64,000 nucleotides of DNA, taken from contig OW679203.1 of assembly GCA_940337035.1 (NCBI GenBank), positions 23,383,495 to 23,447,494 of the forward strand, read 5' to 3'. This DNA is from Agriotes lineatus. Taxonomy: Eukaryota; Arthropoda; Insecta; Coleoptera; Elateridae. Shown piece by piece: positions 35,351-46,349 of this stretch. Positions within the stretch are counted from its first letter, which is position 1; every line of letters begins with the position of its first letter. The notes below the pieces were generated by a model, which was not told the DNA's origin, ran no database searches, and saw nothing but the letters and a program-made list of their open reading frames with translations. The position numbers and the translations under genes are program-made.

Positions 35351-36580
35351 TTCCGTTGGACGTCGAATTCAGATATCGTGTAATTTTCAGGTTTTTTTTT
35401 CGTGCCCCTAAGCTCTGGCTTCTGTCGTAGCCCCTAATTAGTACGTTAGTCTCCAGTTTCGTCTACGACCTTTCGGAGCTCAATTATCGCTTGTCGTGCA
35501 TCTGGAGGACCCCCACGCGGTCTGGGCACCTTCAATCCAAGTGGTAGCCTTTGAACGCAAGGCTTCTCCCCAGTGTGTCAACTACGAGGTTTTTCCCCCC
35601 GGTGCAAGAACCTGTTGCACTTGAAGTTATTTGCAACTGGAGGACATATCCGTGGAGCAAACCCCTGCATGGCTGTTCCGTCGACGCCGCTGCACTACTG
35701 AACAACCCCAGGTATCTCTCTACTTGCGGTTATGCGTCCCATCGTTTAGACTGAAATACGGATCGTGCTAGTGTTATGAGATTTCATGCGTCGTGTCATA
35801 CCTTTTGCTGGCGATATCCCTTACAGTTTTATGTGCGAAATTCTATGTAACTGAGAGACGCACCACGTGCACTTATTTAGGATTTTCCGGGAGTTTGAAT
35901 CTTTGCATTTAACACACTGCGCTGAAATATACACAATTTTTAGTGTATTAACACCACGAAATGGTACCACTTCGGATGAATCGCGAGTAGGTAAAGAATT
36001 CGAGCTTTGAAACGATTTATTAAGATCTCCCGTATTCCGCTATCGCTGTAAATGTTTAGTCACTACCGTCACTACAGTTGAGCTACATGCACTCGAACGG
36101 AATTGCAAGCTAAGATCTTAAGAGTGTATTTTGGGATTTCAAATTTTATTAACTTAAAATCTTTTTACATAAACTAAGATTACATCTATTCCATTTACGA
36201 ACCAACTATTTATTACAGATTTATGTCGCCTTCTTTTTTTTAAGCATGGTGCAGAATTGTATGTGCAAATAAACAATTGGGTAATTTCAAGTTATGTTGT
36301 TTTCTGTCGTTTATTATTTTTATGTAACAGCTGAGTGGGTTTAGGAACTTACACGGCCACCTGTAGGTTTTCTGGTTTGGACCGTCTCGAACCAGTGGCG
36401 CTTCCGGACAACCCCCCCCCCCCATTCCTGCTCAGGAACTAGCTTGGCAAACGTTTGCTACACGACTAGACAATTCCTGGACCACCCTGCTGTGAAGTAT
36501 TTATGATTTTCTTTTTCTTTTACGTGCGAATAAATTCCCTTGTGTAGCAAATGTAATAAATTTGGCGCCCAACGTGGGGC
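35351..36580 (+). mobile_element. LTR-like segment with a primer-binding-site-like sequence
   Basis: The loop between inner inverted repeats is compositionally different (GC-richer, 35440-36100). It ends with TGGCGCCCAACGTGGGGC at 36563-36580, which has the TGGCGCCC-type form of a retrotransposon primer-binding site (complement of a tRNA 3' end). Sequence to its left could be a 5' or solo LTR, but I could not identify a clean LTR start or TG...CA ends. It contains a 12-C run at 36412-36423. The 67-codon plus ORF at 35551-35754 has no recognised domain. No gag or pol follows. Confidence 0.4.
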
Positions 36581-37689
36581 ACAAAATAACATACCAGAGC
36601 TGTTGGATGGCCTGTAAGTGGATTTCAGAAATACCTAATCATCTCAATATAACTGGCTTTATTTCAGCAATATAACTCAATATTTCCTAGAGCTGATCAC
36701 AAAATCTACCGATAATTTTTGGAAATTACTTGATCCACAAAAGTGAAGTATCCCAAAATCACATGCAGCCCCAAAAGGAAATAATCACCAAATATGAACT
36801 TATTTTTACAAAATTATGAGAAATGCAGGTCCGCATCTAAAAAAATTTCTGATAATGATAAAAAAAGCTCTAAAAATAATTAAACCATAATATGTGGCAC
36901 ATTGTTGAATTCATAGTAACAAGGGCTTTGCAAATTTGGCATCAAAAAACCAGGACCGTATTTAAAAACATGAAATGATGATGGTTTCTCGAAGACGAAA
37001 CGTCGGATAAAAAAATTGATAACGTTATCATTAAGTCCACTAAAAGTTGCTATAAAGAAGTTTAATCAGTTTCGCTCTAATTTTAATATTAACGCCAGAA
37101 AAAAATAAAAGAGAAAATCCAAAAATTCGGTTTTTTGACATAATTCAAAAACGAAAAATCATATCAAGGATTTCAAGACGTCATTCTTTTAGTCCTTCAA
37201 TTGCGCAACTTTCTTCCTATTTAACCAAATTTGTATCTCTTACCATTACCGAGATCCCCATACTGGCCCTCCTTATCTTGGACACACTGTATACAGTTTT
37301 TGAATTATCTCAAAAAAACCGAATTTTTGGATTTCCTTTTTTATTTTTTTCTGGCGTTAATATTAAAGTTAGAGCGAAACTGATTAAACTTCTTTATAAC
37401 AACTTTTAGTGGACTTAATGATTACGTTATCAAATTTTTTATCCGACGTTTCGTCTTCGAGAAACCATCATCAACTTCATTTTTTTAAATACGGTTTTGG
37501 TTTTTTGGTCCCAAATTTGCAAAGCCCTTGTTACTCTAAATTCAACAATGTACCACATATTATGGTTTAATTACGTTTCGAGCTTTTTTCTGATCATCAG
37601 AAAATTTTTTAGATACGCACCTGCATTTCTCATAATTTTGTAAAAATAAGTTCATACAGTAAGTTAGGCCTTTTTACATGCCGTTAATA

Positions 37690-37956
37690 GCTATTTACGT
37701 TATTAGACCGGTAGCAACATTTTTATGGCCGCGCCAATATTTTACAGGTTGAGCCCGTAGGGCGAGACCTGTATGTTTGGCAAGGTCATAAAAATGCTAC
37801 CGGTCGTGTATCGTATCAGATTTTTTAGGATACGAGTCCGGTAGATAAAATTTACCGGCCGGTAGCTCTACTACTGGTCTAGGCCGGTAAATTTTATCTA
37901 CCGGACTCGTTTGTAACTATGTAAACGCTAGTTACCAATGCAGTATCCTAAAAAAT
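37690..37956. mobile_element. Insertion of two adjacent hairpins inside a foldback arm
   Basis: Compared with the uninterrupted arm at about 34728-34750 ('atgccgttaaaatattaaaa'), extra DNA interrupts the same phrase here. It holds a hairpin at 37707-37804 (arms 'accggtagca' to 'tgctaccggt', with internal mismatches) whose apex is GCCC-GTA-GGGC. A second inverted repeat follows: a perfect 28-bp pair at 37833-37860 and 37882-37909 ('cgagtccggtagataaaatt' onward). Outer matches 'attttttaggatac' (37820-37833) and 'gtatcctaaaaaat' (37943-37956) bracket it. The whole is a small palindromic insertion without coding capacity. Confidence 0.7.
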
Positions 37957-38942
37957 ATTAAAATGCACATCATAATGTCATAATTCTGATACATTAATTT
38001 AATAAGCAACCACTAACTATTAACAATAAACAACAAATAAAGGAACAAAAGATAGGCAGAAAGAATGAGAAAACGAGCCTTGAAACAATGTAATAGGTAT
38101 TTTACGTTTTGAAATAGAAGAAGAACTTAGAAGATTGGTTCTTGAAGCCTTTCAAAGTATAACGCCAGTATTGCTGAATAATGTTTTAGATTCTACAGTT
38201 TTAGATGTTATTTATGCATAAAGAATGATGGCAACCTTTTTGAATACCTTCTGTAAATTTAATACCTATTAAATGGTTTCGATGTTCATTTTGTTATTCT
38301 TTCTGCCTATCTTTTGTTCATTTCTTTTTTGTTTATAGTTAATAGTTATTGGTTGGTTATTAAATTAATGTATCAGAATTATGACATTATGATGTGCATT
38401 TTAATATTTTAACGGCATGTAAAAAGGCCTAACTTACTGTATGAACTTATTTTTACAAAATTATGAGAAATGCAGGTGCGTATCTAAAAAATTTTCTGAT
38501 GATGATCAGAAAAAAGCTCGAAATGTAATTAAACCATAATATGTGGTACATTGTTGAATTTAGAGTAACAAGGGCTTTGCAAATTTGGCACCAAAAAACC
38601 AAAACCGTATTTAAAAAATGAAGTTGATGATGGTTTCTCGAAGACGAAACGTCGGATAAAAAATTTGATAACGTAATCATTAAGTCCACTAAAAGTTGCT
38701 ATAAAGAAGTTTAATCAGTTTCGCTCTAACTTTAATATTAACGCCAGAAAAAAATAAAAAAGAAAATCCAAAAATTCGGTTTTTTGAGATAATTCAAAAA
38801 CGAAAAATCATATCAAGAATTTCTAAACGTCATCTTTTTAGTCCTTTAATTGCGCAACTTTCTTTCCATTTAACCAAATTTGTATCTCTTACCGTTACCG
38901 AGATCCCCATACTGGCCCTCCTTATCTTGGACACACTGTATA

Positions 38943-39160
38943 GAGCTTAGTCCTGACAAGGTGCAGGTTAGAATTACATTCAATGAAAGATATTAAAGGT
39001 AAAAGAAGTATAGCTAATAAACAAGCTTTTTTCTATTCTCCTTGAGGGCCTATTACATTAGTGTATCTTTCGCACTCTTATTCTCTTGCACTCTTCGTCA
39101 CCAGCAGTATATCCAGAAAATATGTGTAGGACCTAGCCCTATACATTTTTCTAGGAAAAA
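38943..39160 (+). repeat. Continuation of the RT-carrying tandem array
   Basis: After the foldback element the array phrase resumes: 'gagcttagtcctgacaagg', 'tgaaagatattaaaggtaaa', 'cagcagtatatccagaaaat' and 'gtaggacctagccctata'. This confirms that 34214-38940 was inserted into the array. It fades out by about 39160. Confidence 0.65.
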
Positions 39161-40055
39161 TGATCTTGCTTTAGAGCGAACTATGTAAACAATATTACAG
39201 GCCTTTTATGAAGTGACCCTCCTTGGTGTACTGTGCCTATACAGCATATTTTCTTATTTTGTAGCTAACCGATTAAGAGCTACTGCGGCTCCTCTCTAAA
39301 TGATGGTAGATCACAAAAGCTGCAAAATCACACACTATACTCTGAAAAACGACTAGGAAGTGGAATGACTTACATTATAAAAAGGGTTTGAATAGCATCC
39401 TGGTGTCATCCATTCGTTCAGAATTCAATCACCCGAAGAAAAAATAGCTTTTTATTTCCGCTGCAAGGAATTATCAAAAAATCGAGACGAACTAACCCAA
39501 ATCACGAGCAAGCTTCAGGAAAAAACGTAAGTACAATCGAATATTTTCATGGAATACGAACCAACTGATTGAGTAACGCAGTACAGGGTGAATAACATTT
39601 ATAGACTTCTAATAATTGTTTAAATTTTTTGGAAAGCAAGGAAAGTTGATGGATAAATGATCACCTCACGACAAGCGAGCACTAGGGCAAGGACACAATT
39701 ACTGCGAAGAAGTTGCACATGTAAAAAGTAAAGTGTTACGTATCCCTTGATCAGGAAATAACAAGACCTGGAAGTTGGTTAAAGGGTAGGTTTAAAATGA
39801 AAGCTTACGATAAATGAGACGCGCTTTTCATTCCAAACCAATTTTAAAACTGAAAGCTAAAGTGTATAATGACCATCCTCATCCTATTCTCCCAGTAATA
39901 ACATATTACGGTAACGAATCATAAACATGATCAGTCTAAGACAGCTATAGAAAGAATCATGAGAGGGAGATCATCCACAAACCACAATCCTAACGAGTAA
40001 ATAAGGAACAAAACAAAAGACATTACTAGAATAACGGTAAATACATCCCATTCAT
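39161..40055. other. No supported feature
   Basis: AT-rich sequence with no readable domain. The 39970-40055 part may be the decayed lead-in to the LINE RT fragment at 40060. Confidence 0.3.
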
Positions 40056-40059
40056 CAGG

Positions 40060-40870
40060 AATCTTTACTGGAACCAAACTGCGCAAGCCAAAGTGGATCA
40101 AAATCTGATGGAAAAAGTAAACACCTTGAAGGATGTAAGACAGGATTGCATTTCTTCGTCGCTGCTGTTCAGTCTCTACTCAGAGACTATATTTCAAATT
40201 GCCTTGGACGAAGCAGAGTTGTTGCAGTTCTTCAAGGATCGAGTGAACAACGGAAGAACTGAATACGGCCACAAGATTAACACCGACAAGGCAAAGCTGA
40301 TGATTATCAGCAAGGAGGTGGTTGCTTATGATTAATGAGGAACAAATTGAGCGAGATCTGATTCAACGAAAAGTGGAATCCCGAAGTTGACATCAAACCA
40401 ACGTTGGATATGGCAAGGAATACCTTTTAAAAATGGAGAACTGTGTTGTATAGTAGACACCTCTCTTTGGGAACTGCTGCATGTTTTCGGTAGTACTATA
40501 CGGAGTTGATGGCTGGACACAATAGAAGTCATCCATAAATAGGCTGAAGGCCTTTGAGATGTGGTTGTGCTGAAGAATATTATAGGATACCGTGGACTGC
40601 CACATTTACAAATGAAGAAGTTCTTAGGACGACTAACAAAGACCGTGAACTGTTGACAATAGTAAAACGTAGAAAAGCCGCGTATTTCGAAGCGATAAAT
40701 ATCGGTTTATACAACTTATCATAGAAGGGAAGGTAGCAGGAAAACGCGGCATAGGAAGAAGAAAATTCTTTTGGCTTCGGAACATCAGACAGTCGTTCGA
40801 GAGAATGCTGCTACACTTATACGACTAGCGCAAGATCGTGGTCAATTTTATCGTATGGGCGTAAAAGGCA
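40060..40870 (+). pseudogene. LINE RT and C-terminal remnant with catalytic box deleted
   Basis: The frame 40060-40335 reads 'NLYWNQTAQAKVDQNLMEKV', then 'VRQDCISSSLLFSLYSETIF', '...LLQFFKDRVNNG' and 'KINTDKAKLMIISKE'. These match the LINE RT motifs VRQGC.LSPLLFNLYSE.IF and ...KINT.KTK.M.ISKE. RQGC is changed to RQDC, and the block with the YADD catalytic residues is missing between IAL and LLQFF, so it is inactive. The C-terminal part follows in broken frames: 'RLKAFEMWL' near 40538, 'LIIEGKVAGKRGIGRRK' near 40720 and 'FWLRNIRQS' near 40768. It belongs to the same general LINE type as the fragments at 22.1 and 58.3 kb. Confidence 0.85.
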
Positions 40871-41416
40871 GGGAAAGAATAAAATAATAATGTGGAATTG
40901 CGCAGACCAAACCGTTAAAAATTCAAATAACTTCAGCTAAAAAGTAACCAGATGAACACCATGGGGGAGAGGAGAAATGTCGGACCACAGAAACGATGAC
41001 ATGATAAAATAAAACTAAAATAACGATTGAATTGGTACTAGATAGTACAGGACAGCGACACGTGGAAAGAAATGGGCGTTACCAGAGCACATGGTTATTG
41101 AAGACGAGAAAGTAAGTAATGGCTTCTGTATCCCCTGTTTAGATCTATTCCTTGAAATGGGTATGTTCGGCCATATTAAAGAAACTAAATTTTGGCAGAA
41201 GAGATTCGATTAGTGTTCTCAGAAAAGGCATTTTATCAACCTCCTTCAAAATATTCCTCTCCCCCTAATGCATTTAACCTTTCACCTGTAGGGTTGGGTC
41301 CGGCCAGTTTCTTCAATATGAAGATTTATAAGGACCAAAGTGGGAAGTGGCCATATTGCTTTGACAACTCGATGTCCGGGTTTGCATCCACTGGACTTAA
41401 CATTCTGCATGTACTT
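40871..41416. other. Unassigned DNA
   Basis: Short plus-strand frames, with an ORF from 41192 running into the MITE end. Nothing recognised. The 105-codon frame includes non-coding MITE sequence at its 3' end and is not a gene. Confidence 0.3.
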
Positions 41417-41510
41417 CGAGCAACTTTCTTCCCATTTAACCAAATTTGTATCTCTTACCATTACCGAGATCCTCATACTGGCCCTCCTTATCTTCGACAC
41501 ACTGTATAAT
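41417..41510. mobile_element. Right-end fragment of the foldback family seen at 34214-38940
   Basis: The sequence 'gcaactttcttcccatttaa' to 'gagatcctcatactggccct' to 'cgacacactgtata' is nearly identical to the ends at 37200-37292 and 38855-38942. Only this one end is recognised here; the matching left end was not found nearby, so the copy is truncated or rearranged. Confidence 0.7.
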
Positions 41511-42310
41511 GCAACTAGTGTGTTCTTGATTCTTAAATAATCAGTTCTGTTTACACGAGATATTTTAATGACAAGCGTGATTGCCTAAAACAAAATATCG
41601 GGTAGAAGCAGAAATAATTATTTGATAATCAAGAAGGCACGAGTTGCACTCGGCTAGAATATAATTATCACGAGTCAATAAACAATGTTTGAACAGTTTA
41701 TTTATACTATCAGTTATTAGTCAAGAAGATATATGATTATCACCGTTGCTTGTACATGTACATCATCAATAGGTAGTACATACGTAACTATGCATTTTTA
41801 CCGTTTTTCATTGCTTGATGTTATAGGAAGTGGTATGTATAATCACCTCAACATTCCATATAAAATAAATAGCTACTTTACAGGATTTCATTAATTACAA
41901 TTTTAGGCTCACGAATCAACAGTCATGAAAGCATATTTCTGATGCAATATTTTTTACGTAAAAAAGTTTGCTTAAGGATTATCTGCCTTTAATCCGGCAG
42001 GAAAATTGTTAATCTGCCTAAACCTTTGCATGGTAATCGCGAAATGAGCTGGAAAAACAGCAATTTTTAAAATGTAAACCTCATTAGGCTTAGTCAGCGC
42101 GGAGGTGCGTGACCTTTTGTAAGTAATTGATATTAATGTCTGAGAAACTTAAGCCGGCTTATTGTCGGCAGATGTATTGATTCGCGGGCATAGACTGCCG
42201 AAATTTAATTAAGTTTCGCAAGGACATCATTAACTGCGCCGAGCCGAATTGGAACTTAACCAGATCGTTCTATCTGTGTACTTGTCTAGTTAATGAAATT
42301 GATTTTGAGC
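41511..42310. promoter_or_regulatory. AT-rich DNA with a candidate conserved block at about 41990-42310
   Basis: 41511-41990 is AT-rich with no feature. From about 41990 the texture changes: 'aatccggcaggaaaattg', 'gaaatgagctggaaaaacag', 'cctcattaggcttagtcagc', 'aatttaattaagtttcgcaa' and 'gacatcattaactgcgcc'. The mix of GATC-balanced words and ATTA/TTAAT cores resembles insect conserved non-coding DNA. It would lie inside the K2P first coding intron. Inference by texture only. Confidence 0.22.
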
Positions 42311-45300
42311 TCAAATTGAACAATGCACCTCCAAATCGGCACTTATTCTGTAAGTTTGAGGAACCGGCACAGCGGAGTCTATCTTTTTGCTTAAAAAAAT
42401 CAGCCAACTATAAAGCAAAACGATATTTTAACCATAAGCGCTTTACGAACACTACACGACAATATACCAGCAGCTCACAACACAGACATTATAGCTATCA
42501 TAACTATCCCCTGAAAGAACGTCCATTAAAATCTTTCTATGGCATACTAAGCAAGCTATAGGGGAAGCGCTGCCCTATTTTGAGCAAACTTTATGGAAAT
42601 TGTCCTTCAAAATTATGGCCGGCAATATCTGCAGGCCTTTGTTTATGTAACCCAGATATAAAGACTGTTGTTAATTTGAATAATTAATAATTGCTCAATA
42701 TATTTATGTTAATTTCTAGATAATGCATCTTCTCTAATTTTCTAACGCTTTTACCGACTAATAATGTATTTATCAAAACTAACTTGTTGTTTGTTTTAGT
42801 TCTATATATTCCTTACTTGTTAATTGGAAATCAGTTGTTAAAACTCCGTACATGATTCATTTGCTGTTAGCATCACTCTGTGTAATTCTTGATGACTAAT
42901 AATCACTTAACAGTTTTTACTTTAAGCCTAAATTATTAGCTCGAATTGCAGCCAATTAATTGTTTTCCGACGACAAAATGTCGTTATTAATATTAGAAGT
43001 TAACTAACTATTGGATGGATTATGCAGCTGTTATAATAATACTACGTTGTATGTCCATGTTTAGGATATGCCTCTTAAAATATCGTTAATGAACATATTA
43101 TTACATGATCTGCTATTATGTAATATATTAGAAAATTCACCAAAATTTAGTATTTATAGGAACATGCTTAAGAATGCAATAACCTAAGTATTCTTGAAAA
43201 TAACTAATTTAATTGCCAATTCATTGAGTTATTTATTTTTTTACAGAAGTTGCAATTTACCAGTATTTGTTAATGCATTGAAAATGAACTTGGCTAATTT
43301 TTAAGTCTAGCGTAATATTTGCAAAATATGAATAATTTACAAGGGATAGAAATAAAGAAAAGTTTTAAAATTTTTCAAATCTTTATTATTATTGTTTATT
43401 ATACCCCACGTTACTGCATAGCAGATTATTAATAAATAATACGTACTGCAATTTTGAACCCTTTCAGCATCTTGTACAATTTAATATTAATCTACAATTA
43501 GATAAAGATATTGAATTCCATATTACATTAAAAAACTATATAACTTTACAGGATGTGTTGCTTATATGAGTCATCATTTATTACATTTGTTAGCTGTTTT
43601 GAAGGAGTTCTGAGAATTACAAGCCATCCGCTCGGCGGCTTCACATATTGTTGCTAATAGTTTATTTTGTTTACTCATGAAACGTGCTTTAATAGCAAAT
43701 ATAACAACTGGACAAAGATTTTACCGCTTTTATTAGGAGGAACGGGACAGTGTAAAAAAATTGATGCGAAGAGACGTTTGAGTTGTTTAGTCGATATGTA
43801 GCTTAAGTTTGTGTTAAGTGTTCAATAAATACATCTTAAAAGGATTTGTTGTTTGGGGAGCTTTTATATTGTCTAAACTAAGTAACTTTGCATTTTTGTA
43901 CATATACATACATATACATTTTTAAGGTTTCCACCAATCCCGCATTTAGTTTTAGTACCAACAGCTGACACTAACATCGAAACTCTGTCGTGGCCGTCTA
44001 CCATTCTACCACCCCTTGCCAACAAGTGCAACGCGGAAATGACCCCACGAAATATTATTTATGTTAGAAAACAATGCAATCCGACATTCCGTTAGTATCA
44101 CGGTATTTAAAAGTCAAAAATCCCTCCCTCCCTCCCACTAATTAGATGAAGAGGCAATTTGTACTAGTACAAATTATCAATAATTTGTACTAGTGCAAAA
44201 TTTTCACATAATTGGGATCTGATTAGCTGAATTTGAGAAATTTAAAAGATTTGATCGGCTTAAAGTGTGTGAGAGAAATAGTCAAGCTAATATTATAATC
44301 ATTATCGTCTATGCTGAGCAATACATATTTTTTTTCAGTTGATCACTATTAAGACGTTCTTTAAAATGCTTAATGTTTTATTAACTGTAAGTGAATATAT
44401 TTGTACGTTCTTCCTTTATCATTTTCTACTACAATTAGGCATTCGTGGATTTCAAAACTAACTTGGAATTGTTAAAGTATGAGCAGCTAGGTTGTGCTAC
44501 TAATTTCGTAATCAAATTGGTAGTAATCGCTAAGTTTTCCGTTTGTTACTGAGTCGTTATTGTTGGCCCCGCTTGGCTTCTTCGTTTAGAAATTGTTGCT
44601 GATAGTCCTTGCTTCCTCTTGCACAGGGGCTAATTATGCAGTTCTCATCCGTTTGTTTTGTTAACGACGCATTGCTGGGAGCATTAAAACACGATCTTGT
44701 GTTGTGACAGTAAAAATAAATCTGTACATTAAGTGCACTTTGGAGATTGGAATTTCCGGCTCATTTAATTTATCTGTTACCAATTTAATTATCGAGCTTT
44801 GTTGTGTGCTAACTAAATTACTATAATTAATGGCAACAGTAGAGTTGGCTGTATTTGTGGCTTTTGCCTGTAGCGTGGGTTAGTTAGTAATTTATTCGAG
44901 TGCTGAAATTTATTTATGTAACATCTTATATACTATTTATTGCCGTTAATTAATATAACACTGTTCATGCTTACTATAGTTTTATCTACGGCTAATGCAA
45001 GCGATTAAGGGATAGTACTTTTCTGTACTCTGTTTTAGGTCGTAGCAAATTGGCTGCAGATAGTACTTCAAGAAGCTTAAGAATTTTCGTAAGATAATGG
45101 ACTTATCGGTTGTGAAAGACCCTTTGGCGACCTCTTTGCTAATGATAAAAAAACCGTACGCCGCCTTGACTGCAGCTGGTCTGCCCTCCGATATCTTCAT
45201 ACAGCCTGAACGTTTGGTATTTGTAGCTGATCAGAGTAATTGAGAAATTTTTGTCTGTGGCTTGAGTTAAAATTGTCGTTGGTAGAAAAATAATTATATA

Positions 45301-45640
45301 TTCTGAAGTTAGTAGCAAGGCCGCTAATTGCATTTTACAGGTTCGTCAAAATAACTTATAGAATTGTCTTTTAAGGGCTTTTCTTTTACATACCAATATT
45401 AGAGTATTTTACTGTCACTAAATTGTTTAATAATGGAATTTCTTCGGCATATTAAAATTATTTACTAATTATTTGTAGTTAAACTGGCAATTAAATAATT
45501 AATTAGTACATATTCATAAATTTCATCTGCTATTAACAGCTTTCAGTATGCCGCACTGGACAACAGCCATTGCTTAAAAGTTTGAATTGCTGGAGATGCT
45601 GATGGACTAATAATTACTAAATGATTAATAACTAGCAGTC
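42311..45640. other. AT-rich intronic DNA, no gene recognised
   Basis: Low-complexity AT-rich sequence with many TTAATTAA-like words; most likely intron of the K2P gene. ORFs at 42316-42561 (plus) and 44982-45333 (minus) show no family signature. I looked on the minus strand for the next K2P exon (YG followed by an I/V-x-P motif, then GIPL) and did not find one. Confidence 0.4.
44156..44202. repeat. Perfect 20-bp palindrome with an imperfect neighbour copy
   Basis: AATTTGTACTAGTACAAATT at 44156-44175 equals its own reverse complement. Seven bases later 'aatttgtactagtgcaaaat' repeats it with a change at the centre. Each can form a hairpin or bind a dimeric factor, and together they can pair with each other. 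Confidence 0.8.
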
Positions 45641-45665
45641 CAGTGAGACAAATGTCTCATTTAAC

Positions 45666-45752
45666 GCGCCTTCAAACCTCGATCGGTTAGGCAACCAACC
45701 AGACCTGGAAGGTGTCAAAGTGGTTGCCTAACCGATCGAGGATTTAAGGCGC
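45666..45752. repeat. Hairpin with 32-bp arms and a 23-nt loop
   Basis: Left arm 45666-45697 ('gcgccttcaaacctcgatcg' onward) pairs with right arm 45721-45752 ('...cgatcgaggatttaaggcgc'), with about two mismatches. The inner 21 bp ('cctcgatcggttaggcaacc' plus one base) are perfect. It is much more GC-rich than its surroundings. The following 45760-46010 is also GC-richer ('ggcggccgaaacagttt', 'ggaagtgtcacgtgactg'), so the hairpin may mark one end of a small insertion, but the other end was not found. Confidence 0.75.
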
Positions 45753-46349
45753 AGAGGGTCGCAGCTACGTTTGGCGGCCGAAACAGTTTTATTTAATACG
45801 CGTTCTATTTGAAAAACGGTCTTTTTGTGATTTCTCGAAAACCGGAAGTGTCACGTGACTGAAATTCGGTTCCTGACCTGACATGACCATTCCAAACGTA
45901 TAACTTTCATAACTTTTTTCTCTATCTCTTACGGTTTGGCTGCTGAAACAGCGTCCCAGACAGACACGTCTATTAGATAAAGGATACTTGTTAGTCAATA
46001 TGTCGTTTTTGTTATTAATTTATTAAAATAATTACAATATACTAGCACTGTAGGCAACAAGGAACTTGGTAACTATTAATTTAGTTTATGCGCTGCTTTA
46101 TTATAGCTGTCTAAAATTTGTAGAGTACTGTCAGAATTCCAATAACTTCCAAAAATATGAATCGGTGCAGATTAATACTTAAGTTAATCAGAAAATTAGC
46201 CAAACATTGAAAGCCATTGGACTTAACGCTAAACTAACGATCGAGTTCCTGTTGCCTTTCTAAACAAACTATGATAGTAGCAATATAATTAAGTTAAGTA
46301 TCAACTAAATTATCTTAAGGATACTCAACGAGTCATATCTAATTGAAGA
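45753..46349. other. Unassigned DNA after the hairpin
   Basis: 45760-46010 is GC-richer and holds a 69-codon minus-strand frame without a recognisable domain. The rest is AT-rich intron-like sequence. Confidence 0.3.

Larger units (their letters stand above)
34214..38940. mobile_element. 4.7-kb mosaic foldback element (nested inverted repeats)
   Basis: Ends are TA-flanked inverted repeats: left 'cagtgtgttcaagataagga', right 'tccttatcttggacacactg'. The tandem array resumes directly on the other side. The outer arms (34214 to about 34903 and about 38262-38940) are reverse complements of about 690 bp. A second inward-pointing end occurs at 36797-37290 ('...acacactgtata'), immediately followed by a truncated forward arm from 37292. 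So two foldback units lie back to back. A further inverted pair (about 35140-35350 with 36579-36790) surrounds an LTR-like segment. The minus-strand ORF 38453-38689 is arm sequence. No transposase was recognised. Confidence 0.8.

Noticed and set aside
38453..38689. 78-codon minus-strand ORF
   Set aside because: It lies fully within a foldback arm and is also present, broken, in the other arms.
41192..41509. 105-codon plus-strand ORF
   Set aside because: Its 3' third is the MITE end at 41417-41510, so the frame is fortuitous.
45139..45333. Possible next K2P exon in a GC-richer patch (44982-45333, minus strand)
   Set aside because: It contains 'AAYGFF' but no YG-x-(I/V)-x-P filter continuation, no acceptor immediately before it and no GIPL motif.
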